DNA of 64,000 bases, from assembly GCF_027922045.1 (NCBI RefSeq), contig NZ_BSEX01000015.1:186001-250000 (forward strand), written 5' to 3'. Both the position numbers and the translations under genes were made by a program. The notes beneath the pieces were generated by a model. The model did not search any database. It was not told where the DNA came from and saw only the letters and a list, made by a program, of their open reading frames with translations. Shown here piece by piece: positions 17,989 through 27,607 of this stretch. This DNA comes from Microbacterium terregens. Lineage in GTDB: Bacteria; Pseudomonadota; Alphaproteobacteria; Sphingomonadales; Sphingomonadaceae. Every line of letters begins with the position of its first letter. Position 1 is the stretch's first letter.

Positions 17989-18024
17989 TTGACAGGTGGA
18001 ACGAATGTGGAACATACCATGTTC
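17989..18024 (+). promoter_or_regulatory. Promoter with tandem LexA (SOS) boxes
   Basis: TTGACA at 17989-17994 is a perfect -35 hexamer; ACATAC or CATACC at 18012-18018 is a weak -10. Three half-sites stand in exact register across the spacer and -10: GAAC at 17999-18002, N7, GAAC at 18010-18013, N7, GTTC at 18021-18024. GAAC-N7-GAAC (GTTC-N7-GTTC on the other strand) is the direct-repeat LexA box described for alphaproteobacteria. A LexA protein here would block polymerase. Confidence 0.75.
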
Positions 18025-18052
18025 ACAACGGGATTTCGGAACCAAAGCGGCC

Positions 18053-18080
18053 AGCGCTTCTTGTGTCTTAAAGAAGCGTT
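18053..18080 (+). other. Stem-loop in the leader of the SOS gene
   Basis: AGCGCTTCTT at 18053-18062 pairs with AAGAAGCGTT at 18071-18080 (ten pairs counting one G-U), loop GTGTCTTA. It lies in the roughly 85-base leader between the LexA-type promoter and the GGAGG ribosome-binding site. There is no T-run after it, so a role in message stability or translation is more likely than termination. Confidence 0.5.
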
Positions 18081-18112
18081 ACCGTGTTCCGGCAAGCGTT
18101 CGGAGGTTTTTC

Positions 18113-18331
18113 ATGGCCAGTCTGTTTGCTTCACTGCTCTTCGCTCTCACCCTTGCGGTGGCGATCTCGACCATCGTCGCAACCGTGGCACCGCAGTGGC
18201 AGCGGATCGCCCGCCTGCTGCGCCATGGCCCCGAGGTTCCGATGGAGCGCCTGCCGGCGGTGCGGCTGACCTCGCGCCGCAACCTTATCCGGCAGCGGGC
18301 GACGGCGCGGACCCTTCGCGCAGCCGCTTGA
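18113..18331 (+). CDS. Small single-pass membrane protein, probably SOS-induced
   Basis: I do not recognise a family. The 72-residue protein starts at ATG 18113 six bases after GGAGG. It has one hydrophobic helix at about residues 4-27 (SLFASLLFALTLAVAIST in part) and a strongly basic remainder with some ten Arg. The longer open frame from ATG 17996 would run through the LexA operator and leader and has no ribosome-binding site. The promoter (17989-18024) carries tandem LexA boxes. Caulobacter has small membrane proteins (SidA, DidA) induced by DNA damage that block division; this could be a functional analogue, which is inference only. Its last 47 bases overlap the convergent pssA. Confidence 0.72.
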   Translation: MASLFASLLFALTLAVAISTIVATVAPQWQRIARLLRHGPEVPMERLPAVRLTSRRNLIRQRATARTLRAAA

Positions 18332-19061
18332 CCCGACGGTAGGAGCGGATGCTGAAGGGCAGCGTGGCGAGGTAGCCGGCGCAGACCACGGTGAGCGTCT
18401 GCCAGGGCGCCGAAACCAGCGCTGCCGCGACGATCACTACCACCACGATTGCCTCGAACCGGATGTTGCGCCGGAGCTTCAGCGACGACCAGCTGTAGGT
18501 CGCCAGGCTCGACACCATCAGGAAGGCGATGAACGCCACCCACGGCGCGACGATCCAGGGCGAGCGGAACACCGCCTCCCCCGACCAGAGCCAGATGTAG
18601 ATGGGCAGCATGGCAAGGCCCGCACCCGCGGGTGCGGGAATGCCGGTGAGAAAGCCGGCGGACTTGTGCGGCTGCTCCACGACGTCGATCTGGGCGTTGA
18701 AGCGGGCGAGCCGGAGCGCACAGAAGACGGCATAGACGAGGGCGCAGATCCATCCGATCCGCGGCGCCGCCACCAGCGACCAGAGATAGAGGATCAGCGC
18801 GGGCGAGACGCCGAAGGAGATCGCGTCGGAGAGCGAATCGAGTTCGGCCCCGAAGCGGCTCTGCCCGTGGACCAGGCGCGCGATGCGGCCGTCGATCCCG
18901 TCCAGCACGCCCGCGACCAGGATCATGATGATCGCACGCTCCCAATCGCCCGCGATCGCAAAGCGAATGCCGGTGAGGCCGGAGCACAGGGCCAGCGCGG
19001 TGACCGCGTTGGGGGCGAAGGCGCGCAGCGGAATGCCGCGCGTGGGACGTGGACGACGCAC
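18285..19061 (-). CDS. pssA: CDP-diacylglycerol--serine O-phosphatidyltransferase
   Basis: PssA makes phosphatidylserine from CDP-DAG and serine in the inner membrane. The CDP-alcohol phosphotransferase motif is present: 'DGIDGRIARLVHGQSRFGAELDSLSD' (in part, D-G-x2-A-R-x8-G-x3-D-x3-D), followed by several membrane helices. I chose GTG at 19061, ten bases after the psd stop with AAGG ahead of it, giving 258 residues starting VRRPRPTRG. A longer frame to 19133 would overlap psd. With psd it forms a two-gene phosphatidylethanolamine operon. Confidence 0.93.
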   Translation of the reverse strand: MRRPRPTRGIPLRAFAPNAVTALALCSGLTGIRFAIAGDWERAIIMILVAGVLDGIDGRIARLVHGQSRFGAELDSLSDAISFGVSPALILYLWSLVAAPRIGWICALVYAVFCALRLARFNAQIDVVEQPHKSAGFLTGIPAPAGAGLAMLPIYIWLWSGEAVFRSPWIVAPWVAFIAFLMVSSLATYSWSSLKLRRNIRFEAIVVVVIVAAALVSAPWQTLTVVCAGYLATLPFSIRSYRRVKRLREGSAPSPAAG

Positions 19062-19071
19062 CGCGGCGGCC

Positions 19072-19803
19072 TTACTGTGCGACGCCGGCGGGCGCCGGCA
19101 CTGCCGGGCGGCCGAGGATGGTTTCCCCCGCAATGCTGCGCTGGCCCAGGATCACCTGCGGCTCGATGCCGTCGGGCAGGAACACGTCGACGCGGCTGCC
19201 GAAGCGGATCAGCCCCACGCGCTGGCCGGCGGCGATGATGTCCCCGGGCTTCACGAAGCCGACGATGCGGCGCGCGACCAGGCCTGCGATCTGGGTGAAG
19301 CCGATGCGGCGGCCGTACATGTCCTCGACCACGATGTGCTGGCGCTCGTTCTCGTCGCTCGCCTTGTTGAGGTCGGCGTTCAGGAACTTGCCCGAGATGT
19401 AGACGACCTGGCGGACCGTGCCCGCGATCGGGGAGCGATTGATGTGGACGTCGAACACGCTCATGAAGATCGAGACGCGGACCAGCGGCTCTTCGCCCAG
19501 GCCGTTGGGGCCGCGAAGTTCGGGCGGCAGCGGCACGCGCTCGATCATCGTCACGAGGCCGTCGGCCGGCGCCACGATCAGGTCGGCACCCTGCGGCGTC
19601 ACCCGGATGGGGTCGCGGAAGAAGGCGGCCACCCAGATGGTGAAGCCGACCAGCGCGAAGCCGAGCTCGTCCCAGACGAAGAAGAGGAAGATCGCCGCGA
19701 CGAGGGCGGAGATCGCTACATATTTGCGCCCCTCAGGGTGAACCGAGGGCCAGCGCCATTTCACCGTCGTCGTCACGATCGGCGGTTTTTCCAAAGATGC
19801 CAT
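19072..19803 (-). CDS. psd: Phosphatidylserine decarboxylase
   Basis: Psd decarboxylates phosphatidylserine to phosphatidylethanolamine using a pyruvoyl group. The protein is 243 residues from ATG 19803 ([16 protein letters not shown]), with a hydrophobic N-terminal region near residues 30-60. '[10 protein letters not shown]' and '[14 protein letters not shown]' carry the Asp/His residues. '[13 protein letters not shown]' near the C-terminus contains the Gly-Ser self-cleavage site. The short form is typical of alphaproteobacteria. ATG 19842 in frame would add 13 residues without family similarity. Confidence 0.94.
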   Translation of the reverse strand: MASLEKPPIVTTTVKWRWPSVHPEGRKYVAISALVAAIFLFFVWDELGFALVGFTIWVAAFFRDPIRVTPQGADLIVAPADGLVTMIERVPLPPELRGPNGLGEEPLVRVSIFMSVFDVHINRSPIAGTVRQVVYISGKFLNADLNKASDENERQHIVVEDMYGRRIGFTQIAGLVARRIVGFVKPGDIIAAGQRVGLIRFGSRVDVFLPDGIEPQVILGQRSIAGETILGRPAVPAPAGVAQ

Positions 19804-19950
19804 GCGCGTGGGTGTACCCGCGCCCCGTTCGCCTGACAACACGCGCGCTTGGTCGACGCGCCCTCCCCCGGCCGGCTCCCCGGTTGATCGCCGCCCGGGT
19901 TGCTCCTAGGACGCACGGCAACCCATCCAGCCAACACGGAAAGCGAGATC

Positions 19951-21174
19951 ATGGCCAAGATCAAGGTGAAGACGCCCGTCGTGGAGATCGACGGCGACGA
20001 GATGACCCGCATCATCTGGGCATGGATCCGCGAGCGGCTGATCCTCCCCTACCTCGACATCGACCTCGAATATTACGACCTGGGCATCCAGAAGCGCGAC
20101 GAGACCGACGACCAGATCACGATCGATTCGGCCAAGGCGATCCAGAAGTACGGCGTCGGCGTGAAGTGCGCGACGATCACCCCGGACGAGGCGCGCGTCG
20201 AGGAATTCGGCCTCAAGAAGATGTGGCGTTCGCCCAACGGCACGATCCGCAACATCCTGGGCGGCGTGATCTTCCGCGAGCCGATCGTGATCCAGAACGT
20301 GCCGCGGCTGATCCCCGGCTGGACCCACCCGATCGTCGTCGGCCGCCACGCGTTCGGCGACCAGTACAAGGCGACCGACTTCAAGGTGCCGGGTGCCGGC
20401 AAGCTGACCATGAAGTTCGAAGGCGCCGACGGCCAGGTGATCGAGCACGAGGTGTTCGACTTCCCGGCAGCGGGCGTCGCGATGGGCATGTACAACCTGG
20501 ACGAGTCGATCCGCGACTTCGCTCGCGCCAGCATGAACTACAGCCTGGGCCGCGGCTGGCCGCTGTATCTCTCGACCAAGAACACCATCCTCAAGGCCTA
20601 TGACGGCCGCTTCAAGGACATCTTCGAAGAGGTGTTCGCGGCCGAGTTCGCCGACCAGTTCCAGGCTGCCGGCATCATCTACCAGCACCGCCTGATCGAC
20701 GACATGGTCGCCTCCGCACTGAAGTGGAACGGCGAGTTCGTCTGGGCCTGCAAGAACTACGACGGCGACGTGCAGTCGGACCAGGTGGCGCAGGGCTTCG
20801 GCTCGCTGGGCCTGATGACCTCGGTGCTGATGACGCCGGACGGCAAGACGATCGAGGCGGAAGCGGCGCACGGCACCGTCACCCGCCACTATCGCCAGCA
20901 CGAGCAGGGCAAGGCGACCTCGACCAACCCGATCGCGTCGATCTTCGCGTGGACCGGCGGCCTCAAGTACCGCGGCAAGTTCGACGGCACGCCCGAGGTG
21001 ACGCAGTTCGCCGAGACGCTGGAGCGCGTCTGCATTGAGACCGTCGAGAACGGCCACATGACCAAGGATCTCGCGATCCTGATCGGCCCGGACCAGCCCT
21101 GGATGACGACCGAGCAGTTCTTCGAGCAGGTTCGCGTGAACCTGGAGAACAAGATGGGCGCGATCGGCGCCTGA
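19951..21174 (+). CDS. icd: NADP-dependent isocitrate dehydrogenase (dimeric, eukaryote-like)
   Basis: Icd oxidatively decarboxylates isocitrate to 2-oxoglutarate in the TCA cycle. The 407-residue protein starts [21 protein letters not shown] and matches the type II homodimeric NADP-IDH group found in alphaproteobacteria and eukaryotes, with '[12 protein letters not shown]' (substrate loop), '[11 protein letters not shown]'-like [20 protein letters not shown] (metal ligands) and '[13 protein letters not shown]' (NADP binding). A textbook terminator follows it. Confidence 0.97.
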   Translation: MAKIKVKTPVVEIDGDEMTRIIWAWIRERLILPYLDIDLEYYDLGIQKRDETDDQITIDSAKAIQKYGVGVKCATITPDEARVEEFGLKKMWRSPNGTIRNILGGVIFREPIVIQNVPRLIPGWTHPIVVGRHAFGDQYKATDFKVPGAGKLTMKFEGADGQVIEHEVFDFPAAGVAMGMYNLDESIRDFARASMNYSLGRGWPLYLSTKNTILKAYDGRFKDIFEEVFAAEFADQFQAAGIIYQHRLIDDMVASALKWNGEFVWACKNYDGDVQSDQVAQGFGSLGLMTSVLMTPDGKTIEAEAAHGTVTRHYRQHEQGKATSTNPIASIFAWTGGLKYRGKFDGTPEVTQFAETLERVCIETVENGHMTKDLAILIGPDQPWMTTEQFFEQVRVNLENKMGAIGA

Positions 21175-21199
21175 TCTTCGCCCCGGCGAGCAACGGCAA

Positions 21200-21232
21200 G
21201 GGGCCGGCGGAGCAATCCGCCGGCCCCTTTTT
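21200..21232 (+). terminator. Rho-independent terminator after icd
   Basis: GGGGCCGGCGGA at 21200-21211, loop GCAA, and TCCGCCGGCCCC at 21216-21227 form a perfect 12-bp stem followed by TTTTT at 21228-21232, 26 bases past the icd stop. This is the clearest intrinsic terminator in the window. Confidence 0.93.
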
Positions 21233-21308
21233 GCTGAGGATGCGGTAAACCGCGCGCCCCGCGCTCCGCGGCGTTGGCAGACGGGTCGCCATCCGCAACA
21301 AAGGCGGC

Positions 21309-23081
21309 ATGCCACTCCCGATCGATTCGACGCCGTTCAGCGACTCCCTCGTGATCCTGGGGGCCGCCGGGCTCGTGATCCCGGCGTTTGCCCGGTTCCG
21401 CGTCAACCCGGTGATCGGCTTCATCCTGGTGGGCGTGCTGGTCGGGCCTGCGGGACTGGGCGCGCTGGTAGACCGGTTTCCGTGGCTGTTCCATGTCACC
21501 ATCACGGACAGGCACTCGATCGATCCCTTTGCCGAGTTCGGCATCGTGCTGCTGCTGTTCTCGATCGGCCTGGAGCTGTCGTTCCGGCGCCTGTGGGCGA
21601 TGCGCAGCCAGGTGTTCGGGCTGGGCGCGTCAGAACTGCTGGTGTCGGGGGCTGCGATCGCCGGCGCGCTATTCCTGCTCGGCCAAGGGCTTCCGGGTGC
21701 GATGGGGCTCGGGCTGGCGCTCGCGCTGTCGTCGACCGCGCTGGTGCTGCCGATGGCGGGCACGACCAGCCTGGTGGGGCGCACCGCCTTTTCGATGCTG
21801 TTGTTCGAGGACTTGGCGCTGGTGCCGATCATCTTCGCGCTCGGCGCCCTCGCGCCCAACGCGGCGGATGCCGGCTGGGGTGGTCTCGCCAACACGCTGA
21901 TCTGGGGAACGGTGGCGATCGCCGCGCTGTTCGTGGGCGGCCGGCTGATCCTGCCGCGGCTGTTCGCCCAGGCGGCGCGGACCAAGAGCCCGGAGCTGTT
22001 CCTGTCGGCCAGCCTGCTGGTGGTGATCGTGGCCAGCATGGTGACGACCGCGGCCGGATTGTCGCCGATCGTCGGCGCACTGCTCGCCGGCCTGCTGATC
22101 GCCGAGACCGAGTATCACACCGAGGTCGAGGTGATCACCGCGCCCTTCAAGGGACTGGCGCTGGGCGTGTTCCTGATCACGGTCGGCATGAGCCTGGACC
22201 TGCGCTCGATCGCCGAGAACTGGCTGTCGCTGACAGCGGCGGTCGGCGGCGTGGTGCTGGTGAAGGCGCTGATCACCGGCGCGATGCTGCGGATGGCACG
22301 CCTGCGCCGGGGAGTCGCCGCCGAGACCAGCCTGCTGATGGCCAGCCCGTCGGAGACGACGCTGATCGTGCTGGCGACGGCGGCACAGGCGCATCTGATC
22401 CAGCCCTCCACCGCCGCCTTCTGGCAGACAGTGACGGCGATCGGCCTGACGATCACGCCGCTGCTCGCGATGATCGGCAAACGCGCGGCGCGCAAGATCG
22501 ACCTGGGGAGCGGGGTCGAGGAACCGCAGCCGAGCGCGGAGGGGCCGGGTGCGGTCATCATCGGCTTCGGCCGGGTTGGGCGCATGGTCGCGGACATGCT
22601 GCGTGCGCACGACAAGCCGTTCATCGCGGTGGAATCGAATATCGACACGGTGGCGGCGGCCCGGCGGCACGGATACCCCGTGATCTTCGGCGACGTGGTC
22701 CGGCCGGAACTCGTCGATCGCCTGAATTTGGGCCGCGCAACGGCGCTGATCCTGACGATGGACGAGCCCGTGCTGACGGTGCGGATCGCACGGCGGGTGC
22801 GCGGCTGGGTTCCGAACCTCACCATCGTCGCGCGCGCGCGCGATGCGGCGCATGCGGCAGAGCTTTATGCGGCGGGAGTGACCGAAGCGGTGCCGGAGAC
22901 GCTGGAAAGCTCGCTCCAGCTATCGGAGGCGGTGCTGGTCGAAATGGGGGTGGCGATGGGACCCGTGATCGCCTCCATCCACGAGAAGCGGGACGAACTG
23001 CGCCGCGAGATCCGCGAGGGTGCCGGGCTGGAGCGCGAGCCCCGCTTGCGGCGCACGCGGCGGAGCGAGGTTGCGGGGTAG
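21309..23081 (+). CDS. CPA2-family cation:proton antiporter with TrkA-N domain
   Basis: The 590-residue protein combines about 12 membrane segments (residues 10-400), including 'FAEFGIVLLLFSIGLELSFRRL' and 'ALSSTALVLPMAG', with a C-terminal Rossmann TrkA-N domain beginning 'AVIIGFGRVGRMVADML' near residue 415. This is the architecture of KefB/KefC and YbaL K+ or Na+:H+ antiporters, controlled by nucleotide or glutathione conjugates binding the cytosolic domain. No KefF/G partner gene adjoins it. YbaL-like is the closest description; the ion is unknown. Confidence 0.9.
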   Translation: MPLPIDSTPFSDSLVILGAAGLVIPAFARFRVNPVIGFILVGVLVGPAGLGALVDRFPWLFHVTITDRHSIDPFAEFGIVLLLFSIGLELSFRRLWAMRSQVFGLGASELLVSGAAIAGALFLLGQGLPGAMGLGLALALSSTALVLPMAGTTSLVGRTAFSMLLFEDLALVPIIFALGALAPNAADAGWGGLANTLIWGTVAIAALFVGGRLILPRLFAQAARTKSPELFLSASLLVVIVASMVTTAAGLSPIVGALLAGLLIAETEYHTEVEVITAPFKGLALGVFLITVGMSLDLRSIAENWLSLTAAVGGVVLVKALITGAMLRMARLRRGVAAETSLLMASPSETTLIVLATAAQAHLIQPSTAAFWQTVTAIGLTITPLLAMIGKRAARKIDLGSGVEEPQPSAEGPGAVIIGFGRVGRMVADMLRAHDKPFIAVESNIDTVAAARRHGYPVIFGDVVRPELVDRLNLGRATALILTMDEPVLTVRIARRVRGWVPNLTIVARARDAAHAAELYAAGVTEAVPETLESSLQLSEAVLVEMGVAMGPVIASIHEKRDELRREIREGAGLEREPRLRRTRRSEVAG

Positions 23082-23122
23082 GTTCGCGGTCGAGTGGTGC
23101 CGGCGCTCGCGGTGGAGGCATC

Positions 23123-23150
23123 GTACCCCGGCGGAGGCCGGGGTCCAGGG
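23123..23150 (-). repeat. REP-like palindromic repeat, copy 1
   Basis: On the minus strand the core reads CCCCGGCCTCCGCCGGGG preceded by CCTGGA. It is inverted relative to copy 2 at 23269-23296. The other copies are at 29605-29630 and 53550-53577; all four lie outside genes. Confidence 0.8.
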
Positions 23151-23193
23151 CCGCAAGCGCTGCGTTTGCTTGCAAGTTCTTGCACGCTTGCGG
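23151..23193. repeat. Inverted repeat inside the REP pair
   Basis: CCGCAAGCG at 23151-23159 and CGCTTGCGG at 23185-23193 are perfect inverted 9-mers between the two REP-like copies. The 351-base gene-free stretch 23082-23432 holds this, the two REP copies and the alaS terminator-like hairpin; no gene was seen in it. Confidence 0.5.
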
Positions 23194-23268
23194 TCGGATA
23201 GCGGCCGCTCTTCTTACCGTATCGCTGGTGGCAATCAGTGCACGATGCTGGATCGACAGCGCGTGTGA

Positions 23269-23296
23269 CCCTGGGCCCCGGCCTTCGCCGGGGTAC
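23269..23296 (+). repeat. REP-like palindromic repeat, copy 2
   Basis: The core is CCCCGGCCTTCGCCGGGG with CTGGG before it and TAC after it, an 8-bp-arm palindrome around a TTCG-type centre. With copy 1 in opposite orientation about 118 bases away it makes a BIME-like pair between the antiporter gene and alaS. Confidence 0.8.
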
Positions 23297-23401
23297 GGCT
23301 TCGCCCTAGGGATCACCGGGACGTGTTCCGGCCCCCAAGTTGAGCTACTTCGCGGGCACCCACTCGGAGCGCCCCGCCGCTAGGCGCATGGTCGCGACGG
23401 A

Positions 23402-23423
23402 GGAGCGGACCGTGATCCGCTCC
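23402..23423 (-). terminator. Hairpin downstream of alaS
   Basis: GGAGCGGA at 23402-23409 pairs with TCCGCTCC at 23416-23423, starting ten bases past the alaS stop on the minus strand. There is no U-rich tail, so termination efficiency is uncertain. Confidence 0.5.
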
Positions 23424-23432
23424 CCTGCCCGT

Positions 23433-26087
23433 TCAGGCTGCAACCGGCTCCAGTGCCGCGCGGACTGCGGCAACCGCTTCGGCGCCCTTGTCGCCGTCCG
23501 GGCCGCCGCCCTGGGCCATGTCGGGACGGCCGCCGCCGCCCTGGCCGCCGAGTGCCGCGACCGCCGCCTTGACCAGGTCGACGGCGCTGTGGGTGCCGAC
23601 CAGATCGGCGGTGACGCCGACTGCGACCGAGGCGCGGCCGTCGTTTACCGCGACCAGCGCGACGACGCCGGAGCCGATGCGCTGCTTGGCTTCATCCACT
23701 GCGCCGCGCAGCGCCTTTGCCTCAAGGCCGTCGAGCACCTGGCCGACGAACGCCACGCCGCCGACCGTTTCCGGACCCGCGGGTGCCGCACCGGCACCGC
23801 CGCCAAGGGCCAGCGCCTTCTTGGCCTCGGCAAGCTCGCGCTCGAGGCGACGGCGTTCCTCGACCAGCGTCGCGATGCGACCGGGCACCTCGTCCGGGGT
23901 AGCCTTGAGCAGGGCAGCGGCTTCGCGCAGCTTTTCGTCGCGGCCGGCGAGCCACTGGCGCGCGGCCTCGCCCGTCAGCGCCTCGACACGGCGGACGCCG
24001 CTCGAAACGGCACCCTCGCCGATGATCTTGAACACACCGATCTCGCCGAGCGCGTTGACATGGGTGCCACCGCACAGCTCGATCGAATAGGTGCCCTCCG
24101 CATCCTCACCCATCGAGACGACGCGGACTTCGTCGCCGTACTTTTCACCGAACAGCGCCATCGCGCCCATCGCGATGGCGTCGTCGGGGGTCATCAGACG
24201 CGTGGTGACGGTGCCGTTGCCGCGCACCTGTGCGTTCACCTGCGCCTCGACCTCGGCGATGTCGGCGGGGGAGATCGGCGTCGGCTGCGAGAAGTCGAAG
24301 CGCAGCCGCTCGGGCGCGACCAAGCTGCCCTTCTGCGCAACGTGCGTGCCGAGCTGCTCGCGCAGCGCCTCGTGCAGCAGATGGGTGGCGGAGTGGTTGG
24401 CGCGGATCTGGCCACGACGTGCGGTGTCGATCGCCAGGTGCACGCTATCGCCGACGGCGAGCGTACCGGCGTCGATGCGCGTGCGGTGGACGTGGAGCTT
24501 GCCGAGCTGCTTGGACGTGTCGAGCACGACCGCTGACAGGCCCTTGTCGGTGTCGATCGTGCCGCTGTCGCCGACCTGGCCGCCGCTTTCCGCATAGAAG
24601 GGCGTCTGGTTGGTGACGACGAATACTTCCTCGCCGGCCTCGGCGCGGTCGACACGGGCGCCGTCGCGGACCAACGCGATGACTTCGCCCTGCCCTTCGG
24701 CGACCGCATAGCCGGTGAACTCGGTCGCGCCGCTTTCCTCGACGATGTCGAACCAGACTTCGTCCGAGGCCTTGGCGCCCGATCCCTTCCACGCGGCGCG
24801 GGCGGCGCGCTTCTGCTCGGCCATTGCCGTCTCGAAGCCGGCGCGGTCGACGCCCAGACCCTGGCTGCGCAGCGCGTCCTCGGTCAGGTCATAGGGGAAG
24901 CCGAAGGTGTCGTAGAGCTTGAACGCGGTCTCGCCCGCGAGCGTATCGCCCTTCGCCATGCCGGCGGTCGCTTCGTCGAGCAGGCGCAGGCCCTTGTCGA
25001 GCGTCTGGCGGAAACGGGTCTCCTCCTGGAGCAGCGTCGCCTCGATCAGCGGCTGCGCGCGGACGAGGTCGGGATAGGCGGCGCCCATCTCGGCCACCAG
25101 CGAAGGCACCATGCGGTGCATCAGCGGCTGCTTGGCGCCTAGCAGGTGCGCGTGGCGCATGGCGCGGCGCATGATGCGGCGAAGCACATAGCCGCGGCCT
25201 TCGTTGGCCGGCAGGACGCCGTCGGCGACCAGGAAGCCCGAGGCGCGCAGATGGTCGGCGATGATGCGATGGCTCGCCTGCATCGGACCATCGGTGGCCG
25301 CACCGGTGAGCGCACCCGATTCGTCGATCAGCGCGCGGAAGGTGTCGGTGTCGTAATTGTCATGGACGCCCTGCAGCACGGCCGCGACGCGCTCCAGGCC
25401 CATGCCGGTGTCGATCGACGGGCGCGGCAGCTCGCCGATGATCTCGTTCCCCGCCTGCAGATACTGCATGAAGACGAGGTTCCAGATCTCGACGAAGCGA
25501 TCGCCGTCCTCGTCTGGCGATCCCGGCGGGCCACCGGCGATGTGGTCGCCGTGGTCGAAAAAGATCTCCGAGCAGGGGCCGCAGGGACCGTCGTCGCCCA
25601 TTGCCCAGAAATTGTCCTTGGTGGCGATGCGGATGATGCGATCGTCGGAAAGGCCTGCGATCTTCTTCCAGAGCTCTGCCGCCTGGTCGTCAGTGTGGTA
25701 GACGGTGACGAGCAGCCGGTCCTTGGCGATCCCCCATTCGCGGGTGATCAGGTTCCAGGCGAGCTCGATCGCGCGATCCTTAAAATAGTCACCGAACGAG
25801 AAGTTGCCGAGCATTTCGAAGAAGGTGTGGTGGCGCGCGGTGTAGCCGACGTTGTCGAGGTCGTTGTGCTTGCCGCCAGCACGTACGCACTTCTGCGAGG
25901 AGGTCGCAGTGCTGTAGGGGCGCGTTTCCAGCCCGGTGAAGACGTTCTTGAACGGCACCATGCCGGCGTTCACGAACATCAGCGTCGGGTCGTTCTGCGG
26001 CACCAGCGGCGCAGACGGGACACGCGCATGCCCCTCCTTCTCGAAATAGTCGAGGAACGAGCGGCGAACATCGTTGGTCGAGATCAT
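23433..26087 (-). CDS. alaS: Alanyl-tRNA synthetase
   Basis: AlaRS charges tRNA-Ala and edits mischarged Ser/Gly. The 884-residue protein starts [21 protein letters not shown]. It has the class II core with '[22 protein letters not shown]' (in part) and '[15 protein letters not shown]', the editing domain with zinc ligands '[11 protein letters not shown]' and 'CGGTHV', and a C-terminal DHHA1-type domain '[20 protein letters not shown]' (in part). Length and all domains are normal. It is divergent from the symporter gene at 26276. Confidence 0.98.
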   Translation of the reverse strand: MISTNDVRRSFLDYFEKEGHARVPSAPLVPQNDPTLMFVNAGMVPFKNVFTGLETRPYSTATSSQKCVRAGGKHNDLDNVGYTARHHTFFEMLGNFSFGDYFKDRAIELAWNLITREWGIAKDRLLVTVYHTDDQAAELWKKIAGLSDDRIIRIATKDNFWAMGDDGPCGPCSEIFFDHGDHIAGGPPGSPDEDGDRFVEIWNLVFMQYLQAGNEIIGELPRPSIDTGMGLERVAAVLQGVHDNYDTDTFRALIDESGALTGAATDGPMQASHRIIADHLRASGFLVADGVLPANEGRGYVLRRIMRRAMRHAHLLGAKQPLMHRMVPSLVAEMGAAYPDLVRAQPLIEATLLQEETRFRQTLDKGLRLLDEATAGMAKGDTLAGETAFKLYDTFGFPYDLTEDALRSQGLGVDRAGFETAMAEQKRAARAAWKGSGAKASDEVWFDIVEESGATEFTGYAVAEGQGEVIALVRDGARVDRAEAGEEVFVVTNQTPFYAESGGQVGDSGTIDTDKGLSAVVLDTSKQLGKLHVHRTRIDAGTLAVGDSVHLAIDTARRGQIRANHSATHLLHEALREQLGTHVAQKGSLVAPERLRFDFSQPTPISPADIAEVEAQVNAQVRGNGTVTTRLMTPDDAIAMGAMALFGEKYGDEVRVVSMGEDAEGTYSIELCGGTHVNALGEIGVFKIIGEGAVSSGVRRVEALTGEAARQWLAGRDEKLREAAALLKATPDEVPGRIATLVEERRRLERELAEAKKALALGGGAGAAPAGPETVGGVAFVGQVLDGLEAKALRGAVDEAKQRIGSGVVALVAVNDGRASVAVGVTADLVGTHSAVDLVKAAVAALGGQGGGGRPDMAQGGGPDGDKGAEAVAAVRAALEPVAA

Positions 26088-26275
26088 GCGCGCTGATTAG
26101 AAGCAAGCCGCGACCTTGCCAAGCGATCCGCGCGGACGTCCGTTGTCTTCTTTCGCCAAAGGTTCCCACGGGTTGAAAAAAGGGCCACGGCTTCGCGGCC
26201 CCCAAGGACAATCGGCTTGACCCGGGCTGCGCATTCCCCTTGGTTGCCGGCCTTCTTCCCCGGGGGTTTTTCTGA

Positions 26276-27601
26276 ATGGCCAAGCGGCTTACCGCCTATA
26301 TTCTCTTCGGTCTGGTCGCGGGCCTGGTCGTCGGCTGGGTGCTGAACGCGTCCCTGGATGATGCAGGCGGCGCCGGCACCGCGCAGTTGAAGGACATCGC
26401 CGGCTATTTTTCGATCGTGACCGCATTGTTCCTGCGGCTGATCAAGATGATCATCGCGCCCCTGGTGTTCTCGACGCTGGTGGTGGGCATCACGCACATG
26501 GGCGACACCAGTGCACTCGGGCGGGTCGGCCTGCGTGCGTTCGCATGGTTCGTGGGGGCGAGCCTGTTGTCGCTGACGGTCGGCCTGATCCTGGTGAACC
26601 TCTTGCAGCCGGGTGTCGGCCTGGGACTGCCGATGCCGCCGGCGGATGCTTCGGCGGGGCTGGCGAAGGCTTCGTTCAACCTCAAGGACTTCATCAGCCA
26701 CATCGTGCCGGCCTCGATGGTCGAGGCGATGGCGACCAACGAGATCCTGCAGATCGTCGTCTTTTCAGTGTTCGTGGGCGTCGCGATGACGGCGCTGGGC
26801 GAGAAGGCAGCCCCCCTCACCCGCGCGCTGGAGGCGCTGGTGTCGGTGATGCTGCAGATCACCGACTATGTGATGCGATTCGCACCGATCGCGGTGTTCG
26901 CAGCGGTCGCCGGGACGCTCGCCGAGCAGGGCCCGAGCGTGATCGGGCAGCTCGCATATTTCATGGCGAGCGTTTACGCCGGCCTCGCCTCGCTGTGGCT
27001 GCTGCTGTTCGGCATCGCCTTCCTGATGATCGGCCCTCGGATCGGCCAGCTGATCCGCTACCTGCGCGAACCGATCCTGGTCGGCTTCTCCACCGCCTCT
27101 TCGGAAGCGGCCTTCCCGCGCACGCTGGAGGCGCTCGACCGGTTCGGCGTTCCGCCGCGCATCGCGAGCTTCGTGCTGCCGCTGGGCTATTCGTTCAACC
27201 TCGACGGCTCGATGATGTACATGACGTTCGCGTCGATCTTCATCGCGCAGGCCTATGGCGTGGAGCTGTCGCTCGGCCAGCAGATCACGATGCTGCTGGT
27301 GCTGATGGTCACGTCCAAGGGCATCGCCGGCGTGCCGCGCGCGAGTTTGGTGGTGATCGCGGCCACGCTGTCGATGTTCAAGATCCCGGAAGCCGGCCTG
27401 CTGCTGATCCTGGCGGTCGACCATTTCCTGGACATGGGCCGGACGGCGACGAACGTGATCGGCAATGCGATCGCGGCGACCGTCATCGCCAAGTGGGAGG
27501 GCGGCCTGGATGCGCCGGAGCCGGCGGAGATCGAGCCGCCGCAAGCGCCCTCCGGCACGCCGCGCGCCGATGCCCCGGACAGCTTCCGGCACATCGGCTG
27601 A
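26276..27601 (+). CDS. Dicarboxylate/amino acid:cation symporter (second paralogue)
   Basis: The 441-residue protein belongs to the same SLC1-fold family as the protein at 3483-4820, with 'RLIKMIIAPLVFSTLVVGITH', 'FSTASSEAAFPRTLEALDRFG' and '[14 protein letters not shown]'. Where the first paralogue has Ser-Ser-Ser-Glu-Ser-Ala this one has Thr-Ala-Ser-Ser-Glu-Ala-Ala, so substrate preference may differ (dicarboxylate versus glutamate/aspartate). It ends in a Pro/Ala-rich tail. ATG 26276 follows a weak GGGG. It stands alone, convergent with the GST gene six bases on. Confidence 0.9.
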   Translation: MAKRLTAYILFGLVAGLVVGWVLNASLDDAGGAGTAQLKDIAGYFSIVTALFLRLIKMIIAPLVFSTLVVGITHMGDTSALGRVGLRAFAWFVGASLLSLTVGLILVNLLQPGVGLGLPMPPADASAGLAKASFNLKDFISHIVPASMVEAMATNEILQIVVFSVFVGVAMTALGEKAAPLTRALEALVSVMLQITDYVMRFAPIAVFAAVAGTLAEQGPSVIGQLAYFMASVYAGLASLWLLLFGIAFLMIGPRIGQLIRYLREPILVGFSTASSEAAFPRTLEALDRFGVPPRIASFVLPLGYSFNLDGSMMYMTFASIFIAQAYGVELSLGQQITMLLVLMVTSKGIAGVPRASLVVIAATLSMFKIPEAGLLLILAVDHFLDMGRTATNVIGNAIAATVIAKWEGGLDAPEPAEIEPPQAPSGTPRADAPDSFRHIG

Positions 27602-27607
27602 GCCCGC

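Noticed and set aside
17996..18112. Longer start for the small SOS protein at ATG 17996
   Set aside because: It would make the LexA operator and leader coding, and only ATG 18113 has a GGAGG at proper spacing.
3483..27601. Two DctA-family genes as a recent duplication or mobile segment
   Set aside because: The proteins share family motifs but differ throughout, and no repeats or transposase genes flank either.
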